Assembly (NCBI RefSeq): GCF_023221595.1 | Contig: NZ_CP096563.1 | Coordinates: 726,501 to 790,500, forward strand | DNA length: 64,000 nt | DNA from: Rhodococcus qingshengii JCM 15477 | GTDB lineage: Bacteria; Actinomycetota; Actinomycetes; Mycobacteriales; Mycobacteriaceae | Direction: 5' to 3' | Notes under the pieces: generated by a model | Databases searched by the model: none | What the model saw: the letters and a program-made list of their open reading frames with translations, nothing else | What the model was told of the DNA's origin: nothing | Translations under genes and position numbers: made by a program | Part shown: one piece after another, positions 7,473 to 17,200 of the stretch | Numbering within the stretch: the stretch's first letter is position 1 | Layout of the letters: each line of letters begins with the position of its first letter

Positions 7473-10133
7473 ATGACCGAAGACAACTCGCGTCAACCCG
7501 GTGAACCATCAATAAGCAGTTCGCCCCAGTCGCACGGCATGTATCCACCGCCACAGAGCTATTCACCGACGCGATCTGCGTTCGTGGATATTCGGATCGG
7601 TGACTACACCCGCGACGGGACAGCCGCGGCACTGCTGTTCGTGTCGCTCTTCTTACCGTGGAGTGCGACCGTCGGAATAGCCCGCGTCGGTTCGAGTGCT
7701 CTTGTGCTGCTTCTGGTTCTGCCGACACTGCTGTCGCTGGCGTCGCTGTTACTGCCGTACGTGGCGCGACTCGGAATGCTCGGGCCGAATTGGAATGTCG
7801 GGCAGATACGTGTGCTGCGTCTGGTGGCCAACGGACCCCTCATTGCCACTGTTGGGGGTCTTGTCGTCTACGACGTCATTCGTGGAATGTTCCGATTCAG
7901 TGAGAGTTCGAGTATTTTCACCGGCAACGGGGTTGGCGCTGGAGCGTGGTTCGGGCTTGCCGGCGCCCTGCTCGCAGCTCAACCGCGCGCGGCCGAAATT
8001 CGCATCGACCCTCGAACCGCGCCGCGATGGTTGGCGTTGGTGAAGCCGCTTGTGTTTGTGGCTTGGGGGTCGTCAGTGGCCTCGGCGCTACTCGCGCTGA
8101 TCTACATCCTGGTCTCCGTCAGTCGCTACCGATATTACGACGGGCCGCAGACATTCGAGAGCCTGATCGTTCTCTTCGTGTCGTCGGCCGTTCCGATCGT
8201 CGTGGTGGGTGTTGCGGCAGTCGGTCTCGCCAGACGGTTTGCGTCCTGGCGCCTCACCATCGCCGCGCTCGGCATCGCTCTCCTCGCAGCCGGATTACTC
8301 CACTCGATCAGCGAGGGCACAAGTGTCGAGCTGTTCCACACGGTCACGGCTAGTCCCTACTACGGCATCACGTTCTTGATTGCCGCAGCCGCAATTACAT
8401 TCATTCCATTCGGTGTTGCGTCCGTCGGCGACGGGACGCACCCCGGATACGTCTGGCTCGCAGCGGCACGAAACGGCATGCTGTTGATCGCGGTGTGGAG
8501 CTTCGGTGTTGGATTCTCTCAGATCGCAATGGCAGCAACGCAATTTGGCATCGTGCCGTGGGGAGATGCGTTAGTGCTCGCTGTTCTCGCGATACTCTTC
8601 GGGATTCTTGCCGTTGTCGGAGTCAGATCACTGTCGCTTCGGTATTTTTCGCTCGACCCTCGCCCGTCACGCGAGGTCGGTCTCGGAGTCTGTCTCGGCT
8701 TGCTCGTCCTGATGATCGCTCGTCTCGTGGTGCAGTCGGCCATGTATGGCGAAATATATTACAGTGCATGGATATTCGATCTCGCCATGGCGATGCTGGT
8801 GGTTCTGGTCGCTCTCGCTCTCACAGTCTCACCGGCTGTTCGGAATTTGTATGCGGGGGTGCAACTGTTCGCGTCGGCCACCACGGTTACAGCTGCGGTA
8901 CCGAATCTCGGACAGCCCGTTCGGCCTTCGGGGCGTGCTCTCGAGGCTGCGGATCCGCGGACTCCGGCGGCGGTGCTGTTTGAGATTGCGTCGAGTTCGC
9001 CGGAGTTGCGGCCGGCGATTGCTGCGAATCCGTCGACGTACGACGATCTTGTGACGTGGCTCGAAGCGCTGGGTGATCCGGCTGTGGATGTGGCGTTGGA
9101 CCGAAGGGCTGCTGGGCAATTCGGTCTACCTGAACCTGAACCTGAACCTGAACCTGAACCTGGCCGTGTGCCCGTGCCCGTGCCCGTGCCTGCGCCGGTG
9201 CCCGTGCCCGTGCAGTCTTCGAGACGTGCTCTCGAGGCTGCAGATCCGCGGACTCCGGCGGCGGTGCTGTTTGAGATTGCGTCGAGTTCGCCGGAGTTGC
9301 GGCCGGCGATTGCTGCGAATCCGTCGACGTACGACGATCTTGTGACGTGGCTCGAAGCGCTGGGTGATCCGGCTGTGGATGCAGCTTTGGACCGAAGGGC
9401 TGCCGGGCAATTCGGTCTACTCGGATCCGAACCCGAACCTGCGACCGAGACGTTCATTTCGAGCGGACCGGAGTCCAGCTCCAGCGGCGAAATTGTGCAA
9501 CCGTTCGCACCGCGATCGGCTGTGCCGCAATTTGCCGTGCCGCCACCGGACCCGGGGTATGGGCCGACCGGCGTTCCACTCCGGCCTGGTGGGTTTCGGC
9601 CGGCCGGAGCCGGGATACGAGTTGCCGCGCGGTTCATCGATTTTGCCATTCTCGCAGTTGTGTCGGTCGTCGGCGGAATGATCTCCACCGCGACGCTCGG
9701 AAACGGATTCGACTTCGATTCCTACCGGACAAGTTCGGGTCTGATTGGCCTGCTGATCGGGATCGGTTCGATCGTGTACTTCGTATGGGGAGAGTCGGCA
9801 TTCGGGGTAACCCTGGGCAAACTCGCCCTCGGAATAGGCGTTCGCTCGGTAGGAGGTGCGCGTCCGGCCCTGGCGCAGTCCTTCAAACGGAATGCATTCG
9901 TGATCCCCATGTACCTCGGATCGGCTGTTTCGGCGTTGGCCATGCTCGGTAGTGGTGACGAGCTCGTCGGCATGCTGAATTCGATGTCGTTGGGCAGTGT
10001 CGCGAGCATTCTCGGTTCTCTGGTAACAGTCGCTATTTCGATCGCGATCATCGTTTCGATCAGTAGCGCACGGGACGTACGCGGCTTCCACGATCGGATG
10101 GCTGATGCCGTCGTCGTGGTCACCAGGCAGTGA
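7473..10133 (+). CDS. Large multi-pass membrane protein with two LRV-like repeats and a C-terminal RDD domain
   Basis: 886 residues, start ATG 7473 with GAGGAGC upstream. Residues about 40-465 hold a dozen or so membrane helices. Two nearly identical 65-residue units (about 488-552 and 585-649) resemble the variant leucine-rich repeats of actinobacteria (AADPRTPAAVLFEIASSS, then AANPSTYDDL). They are separated by a Glu-Pro and Val-Pro repeat linker. Residues about 710-880 form an RDD-family membrane domain (VAARFIDF, later TLGKLALGI). No known function for the whole. It is the last gene of a same-strand trio with proline-rich partners and is convergent with matB. Confidence 0.75.
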   Translation: MTEDNSRQPGEPSISSSPQSHGMYPPPQSYSPTRSAFVDIRIGDYTRDGTAAALLFVSLFLPWSATVGIARVGSSALVLLLVLPTLLSLASLLLPYVARLGMLGPNWNVGQIRVLRLVANGPLIATVGGLVVYDVIRGMFRFSESSSIFTGNGVGAGAWFGLAGALLAAQPRAAEIRIDPRTAPRWLALVKPLVFVAWGSSVASALLALIYILVSVSRYRYYDGPQTFESLIVLFVSSAVPIVVVGVAAVGLARRFASWRLTIAALGIALLAAGLLHSISEGTSVELFHTVTASPYYGITFLIAAAAITFIPFGVASVGDGTHPGYVWLAAARNGMLLIAVWSFGVGFSQIAMAATQFGIVPWGDALVLAVLAILFGILAVVGVRSLSLRYFSLDPRPSREVGLGVCLGLLVLMIARLVVQSAMYGEIYYSAWIFDLAMAMLVVLVALALTVSPAVRNLYAGVQLFASATTVTAAVPNLGQPVRPSGRALEAADPRTPAAVLFEIASSSPELRPAIAANPSTYDDLVTWLEALGDPAVDVALDRRAAGQFGLPEPEPEPEPEPGRVPVPVPVPAPVPVPVQSSRRALEAADPRTPAAVLFEIASSSPELRPAIAANPSTYDDLVTWLEALGDPAVDAALDRRAAGQFGLLGSEPEPATETFISSGPESSSSGEIVQPFAPRSAVPQFAVPPPDPGYGPTGVPLRPGGFRPAGAGIRVAARFIDFAILAVVSVVGGMISTATLGNGFDFDSYRTSSGLIGLLIGIGSIVYFVWGESAFGVTLGKLALGIGVRSVGGARPALAQSFKRNAFVIPMYLGSAVSALAMLGSGDELVGMLNSMSLGSVASILGSLVTVAISIAIIVSISSARDVRGFHDRMADAVVVVTRQ
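8934..9129 (+). repeat. 196-bp direct repeat, copy 1 (inside the RDD protein gene)
   Basis: Encodes the first LRV-like unit. It matches 9225-9420 with about five base differences, at an offset of 291 bp (97 codons), so the reading frame is kept. Confidence 0.95.
9129..9158 (+). repeat. Five perfect tandem copies of CCTGAA
   Basis: Hexanucleotide tandem repeat encoding alternating Pro-Glu. It is followed directly by a degenerate CCCGTG hexamer array (to about 9213) encoding Val-Pro. Changes in copy number would stay in frame and only alter linker length. Confidence 0.95.
9225..9420 (+). repeat. 196-bp direct repeat, copy 2 (inside the RDD protein gene)
   Basis: Second copy of the 8934-9129 unit. 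Differences cluster at the 3' end (GTGGCGT versus CAGCTTT around the VDVAL/VDAAL codons), which suggests recent duplication or continuing gene conversion. Confidence 0.95.
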
Positions 10134-10165
10134 GCGAGCACGCTTCGAGTGAAACAAGCACACCT

Positions 10166-11575
10166 TCAGGGCGTCAGCAGCTTCTTCTGGACTTTGCCCA
10201 TAGCGTTGCGGGGCAAGCTGTCCACCAGACAAACCTGGCGTGGGCGCTTGTGGATCGACAGTGATTCGGCGACGAAGTCCGAAACCACAGCGCAGTCGGC
10301 TACGTCCCCGACGATGAAGGCGACTATGCGCTGGCCGAGATCGTCGTCCGGCATACCGACGACGGCGGCCTCGCGAACGCCGGGGTATGCCAGAAGTGCC
10401 TGTTCCACCTCGCCTGCACCGATGCGGTATCCACCGGACTTGATCATGTCGACCGACTCGCGACCTACGATGCGGTGGAATCCGCTGTCGTCGATCACCG
10501 CGATGTCGCCGGTGCGGAACCAGCCGTCTTCGGTCATGGATTCCGCTGTCTTCGAGGGGTTCCCGAGGTACTCGTCGAAGAGAACGGCGCCCGCAACTTC
10601 CAGTTGCCCAAGCTGCTCTCCGTCGTGCGCCGACAGTTCGCCGTTCTCGCCGCGCAACCTCGTCCTGACTCCCGGAACGGCGTGCCCGACCCAACCCGGG
10701 CGACGTTCGCCGTCGTGCGTCGTGCTGACGGTGATGAGGGTTTCACTCATTCCGTAGCGCTCGACGGGAGCCAACCCGGTCAGCGATTTCATCCGCTCGA
10801 ACAATGGAACCGGAAGTGGTGCACTTCCGGACACGAGCAAGCGCGCGGATCGCAATGCTGCTGCCGCCGAGGGATCACCGCACACGCGTGACCAGACGGT
10901 CGGAACACCGAAGTACAACGAGCCACCCGCTGCGGCATACGAATCCGGAGTTGGTCTGACGGTATGAATCAGCGGCGAACCCACGCGCAAGGCGCCCAAC
11001 ACGCCGAGAATCAACCCGTGGACGTGGAAGAGGGGCAGTCCGTGGACGAGTGTGTCCTCTGGCGTCCAATTCCACACATGAGCGAGCGCGTCGAGATCCG
11101 CTGCGATCGATGCTCGCGAGAGGACAACGCCTTTCGGAGCTCCGGTGGTTCCCGAGGTGTACATGATCAGTGCAGTAGCTGCCGCACTCGGTTCGGGATA
11201 GGACGTCGCGGATCGCGCGTGAATATCGATGGGAATCAACGGGATACTCGAATCCGTCGGCCCTTCTCCGAGTATCAGTTCGGCCTTGGAATCGGCGATG
11301 ATGTGCTGACGTTCGAGCGGGCCGGAGTCGGGCGGGATCGGGACCACGGCAACACCGGCGATCAGTGCGCCGGCGACGGCGACCACTGTCTCGAGGCCGG
11401 CGGCGGCTTGTACTGCCACTCGCTGTGCACCATGGATTCGATCGGCGACCGCGGTGGCGGCGGCAAACAAGTCGGCGCGAGAGAGGGTTGCGCCTTCGCC
11501 GAAACTGACCGCCGCTCCGTGATCGTCGAAGATGCGGGGGTCGAGGGAGCGCAGAAGTGTGGATTCGCTGTTCAT
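10166..11575 (-). CDS. matB: Malonyl-CoA synthetase (MatB-like acyl-CoA ligase)
   Basis: ANL-superfamily ligase predicted to make malonyl-CoA from malonate, CoA and ATP. 469 residues from ATG 11575, preceded by AAAGGGA. Motifs: P-loop YTSGTTGAPKG (about 139-149), ERYGMSET, the hinge region GWFRTGDIA, and C-terminal catalytic lysine K461 in LPRNAMGKVQKK, a sequence typical of MatB enzymes. It lies 28 bases after matC on the same strand, and a GntR regulator is divergent upstream of matC: the classical malonate uptake/activation arrangement. A general fatty acyl-CoA ligase is the alternative, but the transporter pairing argues for malonate. Confidence 0.82.
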   Translation of the reverse strand: MNSESTLLRSLDPRIFDDHGAAVSFGEGATLSRADLFAAATAVADRIHGAQRVAVQAAAGLETVVAVAGALIAGVAVVPIPPDSGPLERQHIIADSKAELILGEGPTDSSIPLIPIDIHARSATSYPEPSAAATALIMYTSGTTGAPKGVVLSRASIAADLDALAHVWNWTPEDTLVHGLPLFHVHGLILGVLGALRVGSPLIHTVRPTPDSYAAAGGSLYFGVPTVWSRVCGDPSAAAALRSARLLVSGSAPLPVPLFERMKSLTGLAPVERYGMSETLITVSTTHDGERRPGWVGHAVPGVRTRLRGENGELSAHDGEQLGQLEVAGAVLFDEYLGNPSKTAESMTEDGWFRTGDIAVIDDSGFHRIVGRESVDMIKSGGYRIGAGEVEQALLAYPGVREAAVVGMPDDDLGQRIVAFIVGDVADCAVVSDFVAESLSIHKRPRQVCLVDSLPRNAMGKVQKKLLTP

Positions 11576-11603
11576 CGCGAGTTCCCTTTCTTTGAGCGAA
11601 GAT

Positions 11604-12944
11604 TCAGACGGACCAGGGAACAACGAACAGCAGCCAGGCGAGAATCGGCGTCACCACCATGATGGTCATGCCCCACCGCATCGTCAGCCCGAACACCACG
11701 TCGCGTTCTTCCGGAGCGGCGTTCGCGACCACCAGCGCGCCGTTGGTCGAGAACGGACTGCAATCGACCAGAGACGAGGAGATTGCCAGCGCGATGACCA
11801 GACCGGTTGCATTGACCTGACCGGTCATGAGGAATGGAATTGCCAAAGGGATGAGTGCGCCGAGGATTCCCGTGGTGGATGCAAACGCCGACACGATCGC
11901 GCCGATCAGACAGATCAAGAACGCCGCGAGAAGTGGAATCCCCACGTGTGCAACCGAATCCCCGAGCCACTGGACGGTGTTCTGGTTCTGCAGAAGAGCG
12001 ACGTACGTGACGATTCCGCCGATGAGGAGCACGGTGCCCCAGCTGATCTTGTCGACGGCGCCGCGGGCGGAGGCAGGGAAGATCAGGGTGAGAAGTACCG
12101 CGACGGTCAGTGCGGTGAATCCGACGTCGAGGTCGAACACCAAGGCGCCGAGTGCAAGCGACGCCAGTCCGAGCAAGGTGAGTCGGCGCTCGAGGTTGAG
12201 TGCTCCCTCGTGCGGAGCGGTCCCACCCGAGGACTTGCCGCCACCCTTCGAGCTGTCGCCGGAACCCGAACCGGTGATGGTGTCGCTCCCGCCAGACGCA
12301 TTGCCGACTGCGTTGACGAGCACGCGTTCGGAGGCGCCGCGCGCAATCAACGCGCGTCCGCCGAACGAGACGTACGCGATGGCAGCAACAACGGCCGCGG
12401 CCGCGAAGGTCGAGACGAACAGCAAGGCCGGGCTCGACGGGAGGCCGTTCTGACGCATGACGTCGTTGGTGATCACGCCGAAGATCCCGATAGGGGAGAA
12501 GCTGCCCGCCGTTGCGCCCTGGACGACCATGAAGCCCATCAGCATGGGGTGGATCCGGTAGCGGGTGGCGAAGCCCATTGCCACCGGCGCGATGATGGCG
12601 ACGGCAGCGGGACTGACCGCGCCCATGGCGGTCACGGCTGCGCACACCGCGAACATCGCCCACGGCACGAGGGCCACTCGTCCTCTGACCGCGCGGACTG
12701 CCGCGTGAATGATCCAGTCGACCGTGCCGTTGTTTCTGGCCAGCGCGAACAGGTAGGTGACGCCGACCAGGATGACGAAGAGGCTGGCCGGGAAGCCGTC
12801 GAGGATCTCGCTGGTATCGACGGTGAAGACCAGTGTTCCGACGACGAAGGCAGCCACCAGGGCGAGCGCACCCATGTTCACCGACCTCGCGGTGGATATG
12901 ACGAACACCAGGACAAGTACTGACAGGGCTATGACATTTGCCAT
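11604..12944 (-). CDS. matC: Malonate/dicarboxylate carrier MatC-like
   Basis: 446-residue integral membrane permease with about 11-12 hydrophobic segments. The N-terminal region matches the dicarboxylate carrier MatC N-terminal family in character, and the whole resembles ion-transporter (SLC13/CitM) permeases, with a Gly/Ser-rich cytoplasmic loop near residues 215-240. The predicted role is uptake of malonate for MatB downstream. No matA (malonyl-CoA decarboxylase) lies beside it. Start ATG 12944 is 99 bases from the divergent GntR gene. Confidence 0.82.
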   Translation of the reverse strand: MANVIALSVLVLVFVISTARSVNMGALALVAAFVVGTLVFTVDTSEILDGFPASLFVILVGVTYLFALARNNGTVDWIIHAAVRAVRGRVALVPWAMFAVCAAVTAMGAVSPAAVAIIAPVAMGFATRYRIHPMLMGFMVVQGATAGSFSPIGIFGVITNDVMRQNGLPSSPALLFVSTFAAAAVVAAIAYVSFGGRALIARGASERVLVNAVGNASGGSDTITGSGSGDSSKGGGKSSGGTAPHEGALNLERRLTLLGLASLALGALVFDLDVGFTALTVAVLLTLIFPASARGAVDKISWGTVLLIGGIVTYVALLQNQNTVQWLGDSVAHVGIPLLAAFLICLIGAIVSAFASTTGILGALIPLAIPFLMTGQVNATGLVIALAISSSLVDCSPFSTNGALVVANAAPEERDVVFGLTMRWGMTIMVVTPILAWLLFVVPWSV

Positions 12945-13007
12945 CGAACTCTCAATCCGTTCGCGACCAGCTTGTGGTCTGCATCACTTGGAATTGGCCT
13001 AGCCTCT

Positions 13008-13036
13008 CTGCCACTGCTCCATTTGTCAAGTACACT
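13008..13036 (+). promoter_or_regulatory. Predicted promoter of the GntR gene giving a leaderless transcript
   Basis: A -10 box TACACT at 13031-13036 is separated by 17 bases from a -35-like CTGCCA at 13008-13013. The -10 ends seven bases before the ATG at 13044, so transcription would start at or next to the start codon. No clear Shine-Dalgarno is present, consistent with leaderless translation, which is common in actinobacteria. Confidence 0.5.
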
Positions 13037-13043
13037 CCGAGGC

Positions 13044-13691
13044 ATGAATTCGACGTCATCGCCCGGCTCGCGCTCGGGCCTGCCCGGACGATTGAAGCGT
13101 CCGCGCCTGTACGAGCAGTTGGCCGAGCACATTTCGAATTTCATCGAGGCTCAAGGTCTTTCGCCCGGTGATCGGCTTCCTCCCGAACGCAGCCTGGCTG
13201 CCGAACTCGGCGTGAGTCGCGCGTCGCTGGCTCAAGCGCTCGTTGCCCTCGAAATCCGAGGCCGAGTCGAAATCCAGCACGGTAACGGTGCAGTGATTCG
13301 TGAAGCTCCGACGCCCGACGCGGGCCGCTCTGCGGACTCGGGAGTGCGGCTACAGGACCGAACCGTCGACGAACTGACTGCCGCCAGGGAAGCGATCATG
13401 GCCGGCCTGGCTCGGGCGGCGGCGTCGAATCCCAACGCTGCGCTTCGGGTCGCGATGTTGACCGACGACGGGACCGCGAGAAACTTCGCCGAGACATGGC
13501 GCTGCGTCAGGCACCTGGCCGGTGGCGGCTTATTGGCTGACCTCGACGAGACCATCGCCCAGCAGGCAGACGCGCCCGAATCCTCGGCGCGACTGTCTGC
13601 GCGACTCGATCAGCTCGCCCACCGGATCATCGACGGTGACCAATCGGGCGCCGCTGACGCTGTTGCGGGAATCCTCTCCGACACGGCCTGA
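13044..13691 (+). CDS. GntR-family transcriptional regulator (MatR-like)
   Basis: 215 residues. The N-terminal winged helix-turn-helix reads LYEQLAEHI...LSPGDRLPPERSLAAELGVSRASLAQAL, with the GntR signature; the C-terminal part is a helical FadR-type (FCD) effector domain, somewhat short. Divergent from matC-matB, so it probably represses or activates malonate uptake and activation in response to malonate or malonyl-CoA. The start is placed at ATG 13044 rather than an upstream ATG at 12972 because the extra residues are not GntR-like and a leaderless promoter fits 13044. An imperfect palindrome (GACCA-N5-TGGTC, 12965-12979) in the shared promoter region is a weak operator candidate. Confidence 0.82.
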   Translation: MNSTSSPGSRSGLPGRLKRPRLYEQLAEHISNFIEAQGLSPGDRLPPERSLAAELGVSRASLAQALVALEIRGRVEIQHGNGAVIREAPTPDAGRSADSGVRLQDRTVDELTAAREAIMAGLARAAASNPNAALRVAMLTDDGTARNFAETWRCVRHLAGGGLLADLDETIAQQADAPESSARLSARLDQLAHRIIDGDQSGAADAVAGILSDTA

Positions 13692-13958
13692 CGAATAACG
13701 ACGGACAAGCGTCGGAAAAGCGCACGATAACCACTATGAGCATGTTCGCTCACAGGAAACTGTGCTGCGACGTAGCCCGGGAACCTGATCGGTAATGCGC
13801 ACGTTGAACACAGTGACGACCGTTCCAACCAAGCGGCACGGCCGCTGGCGGGCATCGATGGGGCCGATCGCGGTAACCTGCAGGTGTCCGGTTGGCAGCC
13901 GGAAGGCGACCTGGCAGACCCGCACTCTCGAAAGGACCGGCCACATCGGCCGACCTGT

Positions 13959-16523
13959 ATGAACCGTAAGACTGTGTTCCGTAACGTGCTACTCGTAGCC
14001 GTCGTGCTGTTGGTGATCTATGCCTTCAGCTACTTCAGCAACGACACCCGCGACTTCAAGACCGTCGACACCTCGGTCGCGATCTCCCAACTCGACGCCA
14101 AGAACGTTGAGTCGGCGCAGATCGACGACCGTGAGCAGCAGGTGCGTCTGTGGCTCAAGAACGGCAACGACGCCACCGACGGTAAGACGCAGATCCTGGC
14201 GAAGTACCCCGCGAGTGCGTCGGAGCAGATCTTCGACAAGGTCGAAGGCGCCGGTGCGGACAAGTTCAACACGACGGTCACTCAGGAGAGCTGGCTGACG
14301 TCGATCCTTCTGTTCGTGCTGCCGATGATCATTCTGTTCGGCATCTTCTTCTTCGTCATGAACCGGATGCAGGGCGGCGGTGGTCGCGGCGGAGTCATGG
14401 GATTCGGTAAGTCGAAGGCCAAGCAGCTCACCAAGGACATGCCGAAAACCACGTTCGCCGACGTCGCCGGCGCGGACGAGGCTGTCGAAGAGCTGTACGA
14501 GATCAAGGACTTCCTGCAGAACCCGGCCCGCTACCAGGCGCTCGGCGCCAAGATTCCGCGCGGTGTCCTGCTGTACGGCCCTCCCGGAACCGGTAAGACA
14601 CTGCTCGCACGCGCTGTCGCAGGCGAAGCCGGCGTCCCGTTCTTCACCATCTCCGGTTCTGACTTCGTCGAGATGTTCGTCGGTGTCGGTGCTTCGCGTG
14701 TTCGCGACATGTTCGAGCAGGCCAAGCAGAACAGCCCCTGCATCATCTTCGTCGACGAGATCGACGCCGTCGGTCGTCAGCGCGGCGCAGGACTGGGCGG
14801 CGGACACGACGAGCGCGAGCAGACACTCAACCAGTTGCTCGTCGAGATGGACGGCTTCGGTGATCGCACCGGCATCATCTTGATCGCCGCAACCAACCGC
14901 CCCGACATCCTCGACCCCGCACTGCTGCGTCCGGGACGCTTCGATCGCCAGATTCCGGTCGGCGCCCCCGACCTCGCCGGTCGCCGCGCGATCCTGCGCG
15001 TGCACTCGCAGGGCAAGCCGATCGATCCCAACGCCGACCTCGAAGGTCTCGCCAAGCGGACCGTCGGAATGTCGGGTGCTGATCTCGCCAACGTCATCAA
15101 CGAGGCTGCGCTGCTCACCGCACGCGAAAACGGAACCGTCATCACCGAAGCCTCGCTCGAGGAATCGGTGGATCGTGTTGTCGGTGGACCGCGGCGTAAG
15201 AGTCGCATCATCAGCGAGCACGAGAAGAAGATCACGGCGTACCACGAGGGCGGTCACACGCTGGCTGCTTGGGCAATGCCTGACATCGAGCCGGTCTACA
15301 AGGTCACGATCCTCGCTCGCGGTCGCACGGGTGGTCACGCGATGACCGTGCCCGAGGACGACAAGGGTTTGATGACGCGTTCGGAGATGATCGCTCGTCT
15401 CGTCATGGCAATGGGTGGACGCGCCGCCGAGGAGTTGGTGTTCCACGAGCCCACCACCGGAGCGTCGTCCGATATCGACATGGCGACCAAGATCGCCCGC
15501 GCGATGGTCACCGAATACGGCATGAGTGCCAAGCTCGGCGCGGTTCGCTACGGACAGGAGGGCGGGGATCCGTTCCTCGGCCGTTCGATGGGCGTTCAGT
15601 CCGACTACTCACACGAGATCGCCCGTGAAATCGACGAAGAGGTGCGCAACCTCATCGAGGCAGCGCACACCGAAGCGTGGGCAATCCTCAACGAGTACCG
15701 CGATGCGCTCGACCTCATCGCTACCGAACTGCTCGAGCGTGAGACGTTGACTCGCAAGGACCTCGAGAAGATCCTTGCCGGCGTCGAAAAGCGTCCGCGC
15801 ATCACGGCTTTCAACGATTTCGGTGGGCGCACGCCTTCGGATCGTCCGCCGGTGAAGACTCCTCGCGAACTCGCGATCGAGCGCGGCGAAACCTGGCCGG
15901 AGCCCGCTGCCGCACCTGTTCTCGTCAAGGCAGGTGCACCCAACAGCGGTGCACCCAACGGTGGTCTCCCCAACAACGGTGGTCTCCCCAACAACGGCAA
16001 CCAGGGACCTTCGAACGGCTACGCACAGCCTTCGTACCCGCAGCCGAGTGCTCCGCAGCAGACTCCGCAACCGGGAACACCCGACTACGGAGCGCCCGCC
16101 GGATGGTCGGCACCGGGTTGGCCTCCGCGTGAGAACCCGTCGCCGACGTACCCCGGACAGCAGTCGGGTGGGTACACCGGTGGACAGAATCCGACCCCGC
16201 CGAACCAGTCGCAGGGCCAGTACGGTCAGCCCCAACACGGTCAGCCCCAGCCCGATCAGGGGCAGTACGGTCAACCGCACCCGGGGCAGCAGGCGTACCC
16301 GGAGCAGCCGCATCCCGGCCGCCGTTACCCCGCGCAGCCCGATTACCCGGTGCAGTACCCGGACAGTGGACCCTTCGCCGATCCGAACCGGGGAAACCCG
16401 ACCGGCGAAAACCAGTGGCAGAGCCCCGCACCGGAACAGCCGCAAACTCCTCCGCCGCACCATTCGGCTGAGGACGAGGGACCGAGCACCGTTCGCTGGG
16501 ACGGACCGGACGGATCTCGCTGA
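13959..16523 (+). CDS. ftsH: ATP-dependent zinc metalloprotease FtsH
   Basis: Membrane-anchored AAA+ protease degrading misfolded and regulatory membrane proteins. 854 residues from ATG 13959 ([12 protein letters not shown]). Two membrane helices (about 6-26 and 110-130) bracket an external domain. Walker A is GPPGTGKT (about 207-214), Walker B is [12 protein letters not shown], and the zinc motif is H429-E-G-G-H433. The last 200 or so residues form a long Pro/Gln/Gly-rich tail with repeats such as QGQYGQP, longer than in most bacteria and typical of nocardioform FtsH. It directly precedes folE, as in mycobacteria. The preceding 267 bases hold no recognisable gene; small inverted repeats there are not convincing. 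Confidence 0.96.
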   Translation: MNRKTVFRNVLLVAVVLLVIYAFSYFSNDTRDFKTVDTSVAISQLDAKNVESAQIDDREQQVRLWLKNGNDATDGKTQILAKYPASASEQIFDKVEGAGADKFNTTVTQESWLTSILLFVLPMIILFGIFFFVMNRMQGGGGRGGVMGFGKSKAKQLTKDMPKTTFADVAGADEAVEELYEIKDFLQNPARYQALGAKIPRGVLLYGPPGTGKTLLARAVAGEAGVPFFTISGSDFVEMFVGVGASRVRDMFEQAKQNSPCIIFVDEIDAVGRQRGAGLGGGHDEREQTLNQLLVEMDGFGDRTGIILIAATNRPDILDPALLRPGRFDRQIPVGAPDLAGRRAILRVHSQGKPIDPNADLEGLAKRTVGMSGADLANVINEAALLTARENGTVITEASLEESVDRVVGGPRRKSRIISEHEKKITAYHEGGHTLAAWAMPDIEPVYKVTILARGRTGGHAMTVPEDDKGLMTRSEMIARLVMAMGGRAAEELVFHEPTTGASSDIDMATKIARAMVTEYGMSAKLGAVRYGQEGGDPFLGRSMGVQSDYSHEIAREIDEEVRNLIEAAHTEAWAILNEYRDALDLIATELLERETLTRKDLEKILAGVEKRPRITAFNDFGGRTPSDRPPVKTPRELAIERGETWPEPAAAPVLVKAGAPNSGAPNGGLPNNGGLPNNGNQGPSNGYAQPSYPQPSAPQQTPQPGTPDYGAPAGWSAPGWPPRENPSPTYPGQQSGGYTGGQNPTPPNQSQGQYGQPQHGQPQPDQGQYGQPHPGQQAYPEQPHPGRRYPAQPDYPVQYPDSGPFADPNRGNPTGENQWQSPAPEQPQTPPPHHSAEDEGPSTVRWDGPDGSR

Positions 16524-16582
16524 CCTTGCGCCACTAGGCTCTGCGGCGGGGGACCTGTGAACAATTCTCGAGGAGAGTTCGG

Positions 16583-17200
16583 TTGTCGGTGAATGATGTG
16601 GCCAGTGAACTGGTGTCGCTCGGAACGGGCCGCCCGTTCGATCAGGCGCGGGCAGAGGCTGCCGTACGGGAATTGTTGATCGCGGTCGGTGAAGATCCGG
16701 AGCGCCCAGGCCTGCTCGATACGCCGGCCCGGGTTGCGCGCTCGTACAAGGAGATCTTCGCGGGTCTGTACTCCGAACCTGACGACGCGTTGAACACAAC
16801 TTTCGACGAGGGTCACCAGGAGTTGGTGCTCGTGCGAGACATTCCGATGTTCTCGACGTGCGAGCACCACCTGGTGTCCTTCCACGGTGTTGCTCACGTT
16901 GGCTACATCCCGGGAAAGTCGGGCAAGGTCACCGGTTTGTCGAAGCTCGCGCGCGTCGTCGACCTGTACGCCAAGCGTCCGCAGGTTCAAGAACGCCTGA
17001 CCAGTCAGATCGCGGATGCTTTGATGCGCAAGCTCGACCCGCGCGGAGCCATCGTCGTCATCGAAGCCGAGCATCTGTGCATGGCGATGCGCGGTATCCG
17101 CAAGCCCGGAGCCAGCACGACCACGTCTGCGGTTCGTGGGCTCCTGCAATCCAGCGCGGCCTCGCGGTCCGAAGCGCTGGACCTCATCCTGCGTAAGTGA
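16583..17200 (+). CDS. folE: GTP cyclohydrolase I
   Basis: First step of tetrahydrofolate synthesis: GTP to 7,8-dihydroneopterin triphosphate. 205 residues from TTG 16583, which has GAGGAGAG placed about seven bases upstream. The zinc-binding region [13 protein letters not shown] and the later [16 protein letters not shown] contain the conserved Cys and His ligands. Its stop overlaps the folP start by four bases, so translation of the fol operon is coupled. Confidence 0.96.
   Translation: MSVNDVASELVSLGTGRPFDQARAEAAVRELLIAVGEDPERPGLLDTPARVARSYKEIFAGLYSEPDDALNTTFDEGHQELVLVRDIPMFSTCEHHLVSFHGVAHVGYIPGKSGKVTGLSKLARVVDLYAKRPQVQERLTSQIADALMRKLDPRGAIVVIEAEHLCMAMRGIRKPGASTTTSAVRGLLQSSAASRSEALDLILRK

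Noticed and set aside
13884..13958. An upstream GTG that would extend FtsH by 25 residues
   Set aside because: The family start is the MNRKTVF segment at 13959, and the extension is not membrane-protein-like.
13692..13958. Possible structured RNA upstream of ftsH
   Set aside because: There are several short inverted repeats, but none matches a known riboswitch core and no stem is long enough to stand out from GC-rich background.
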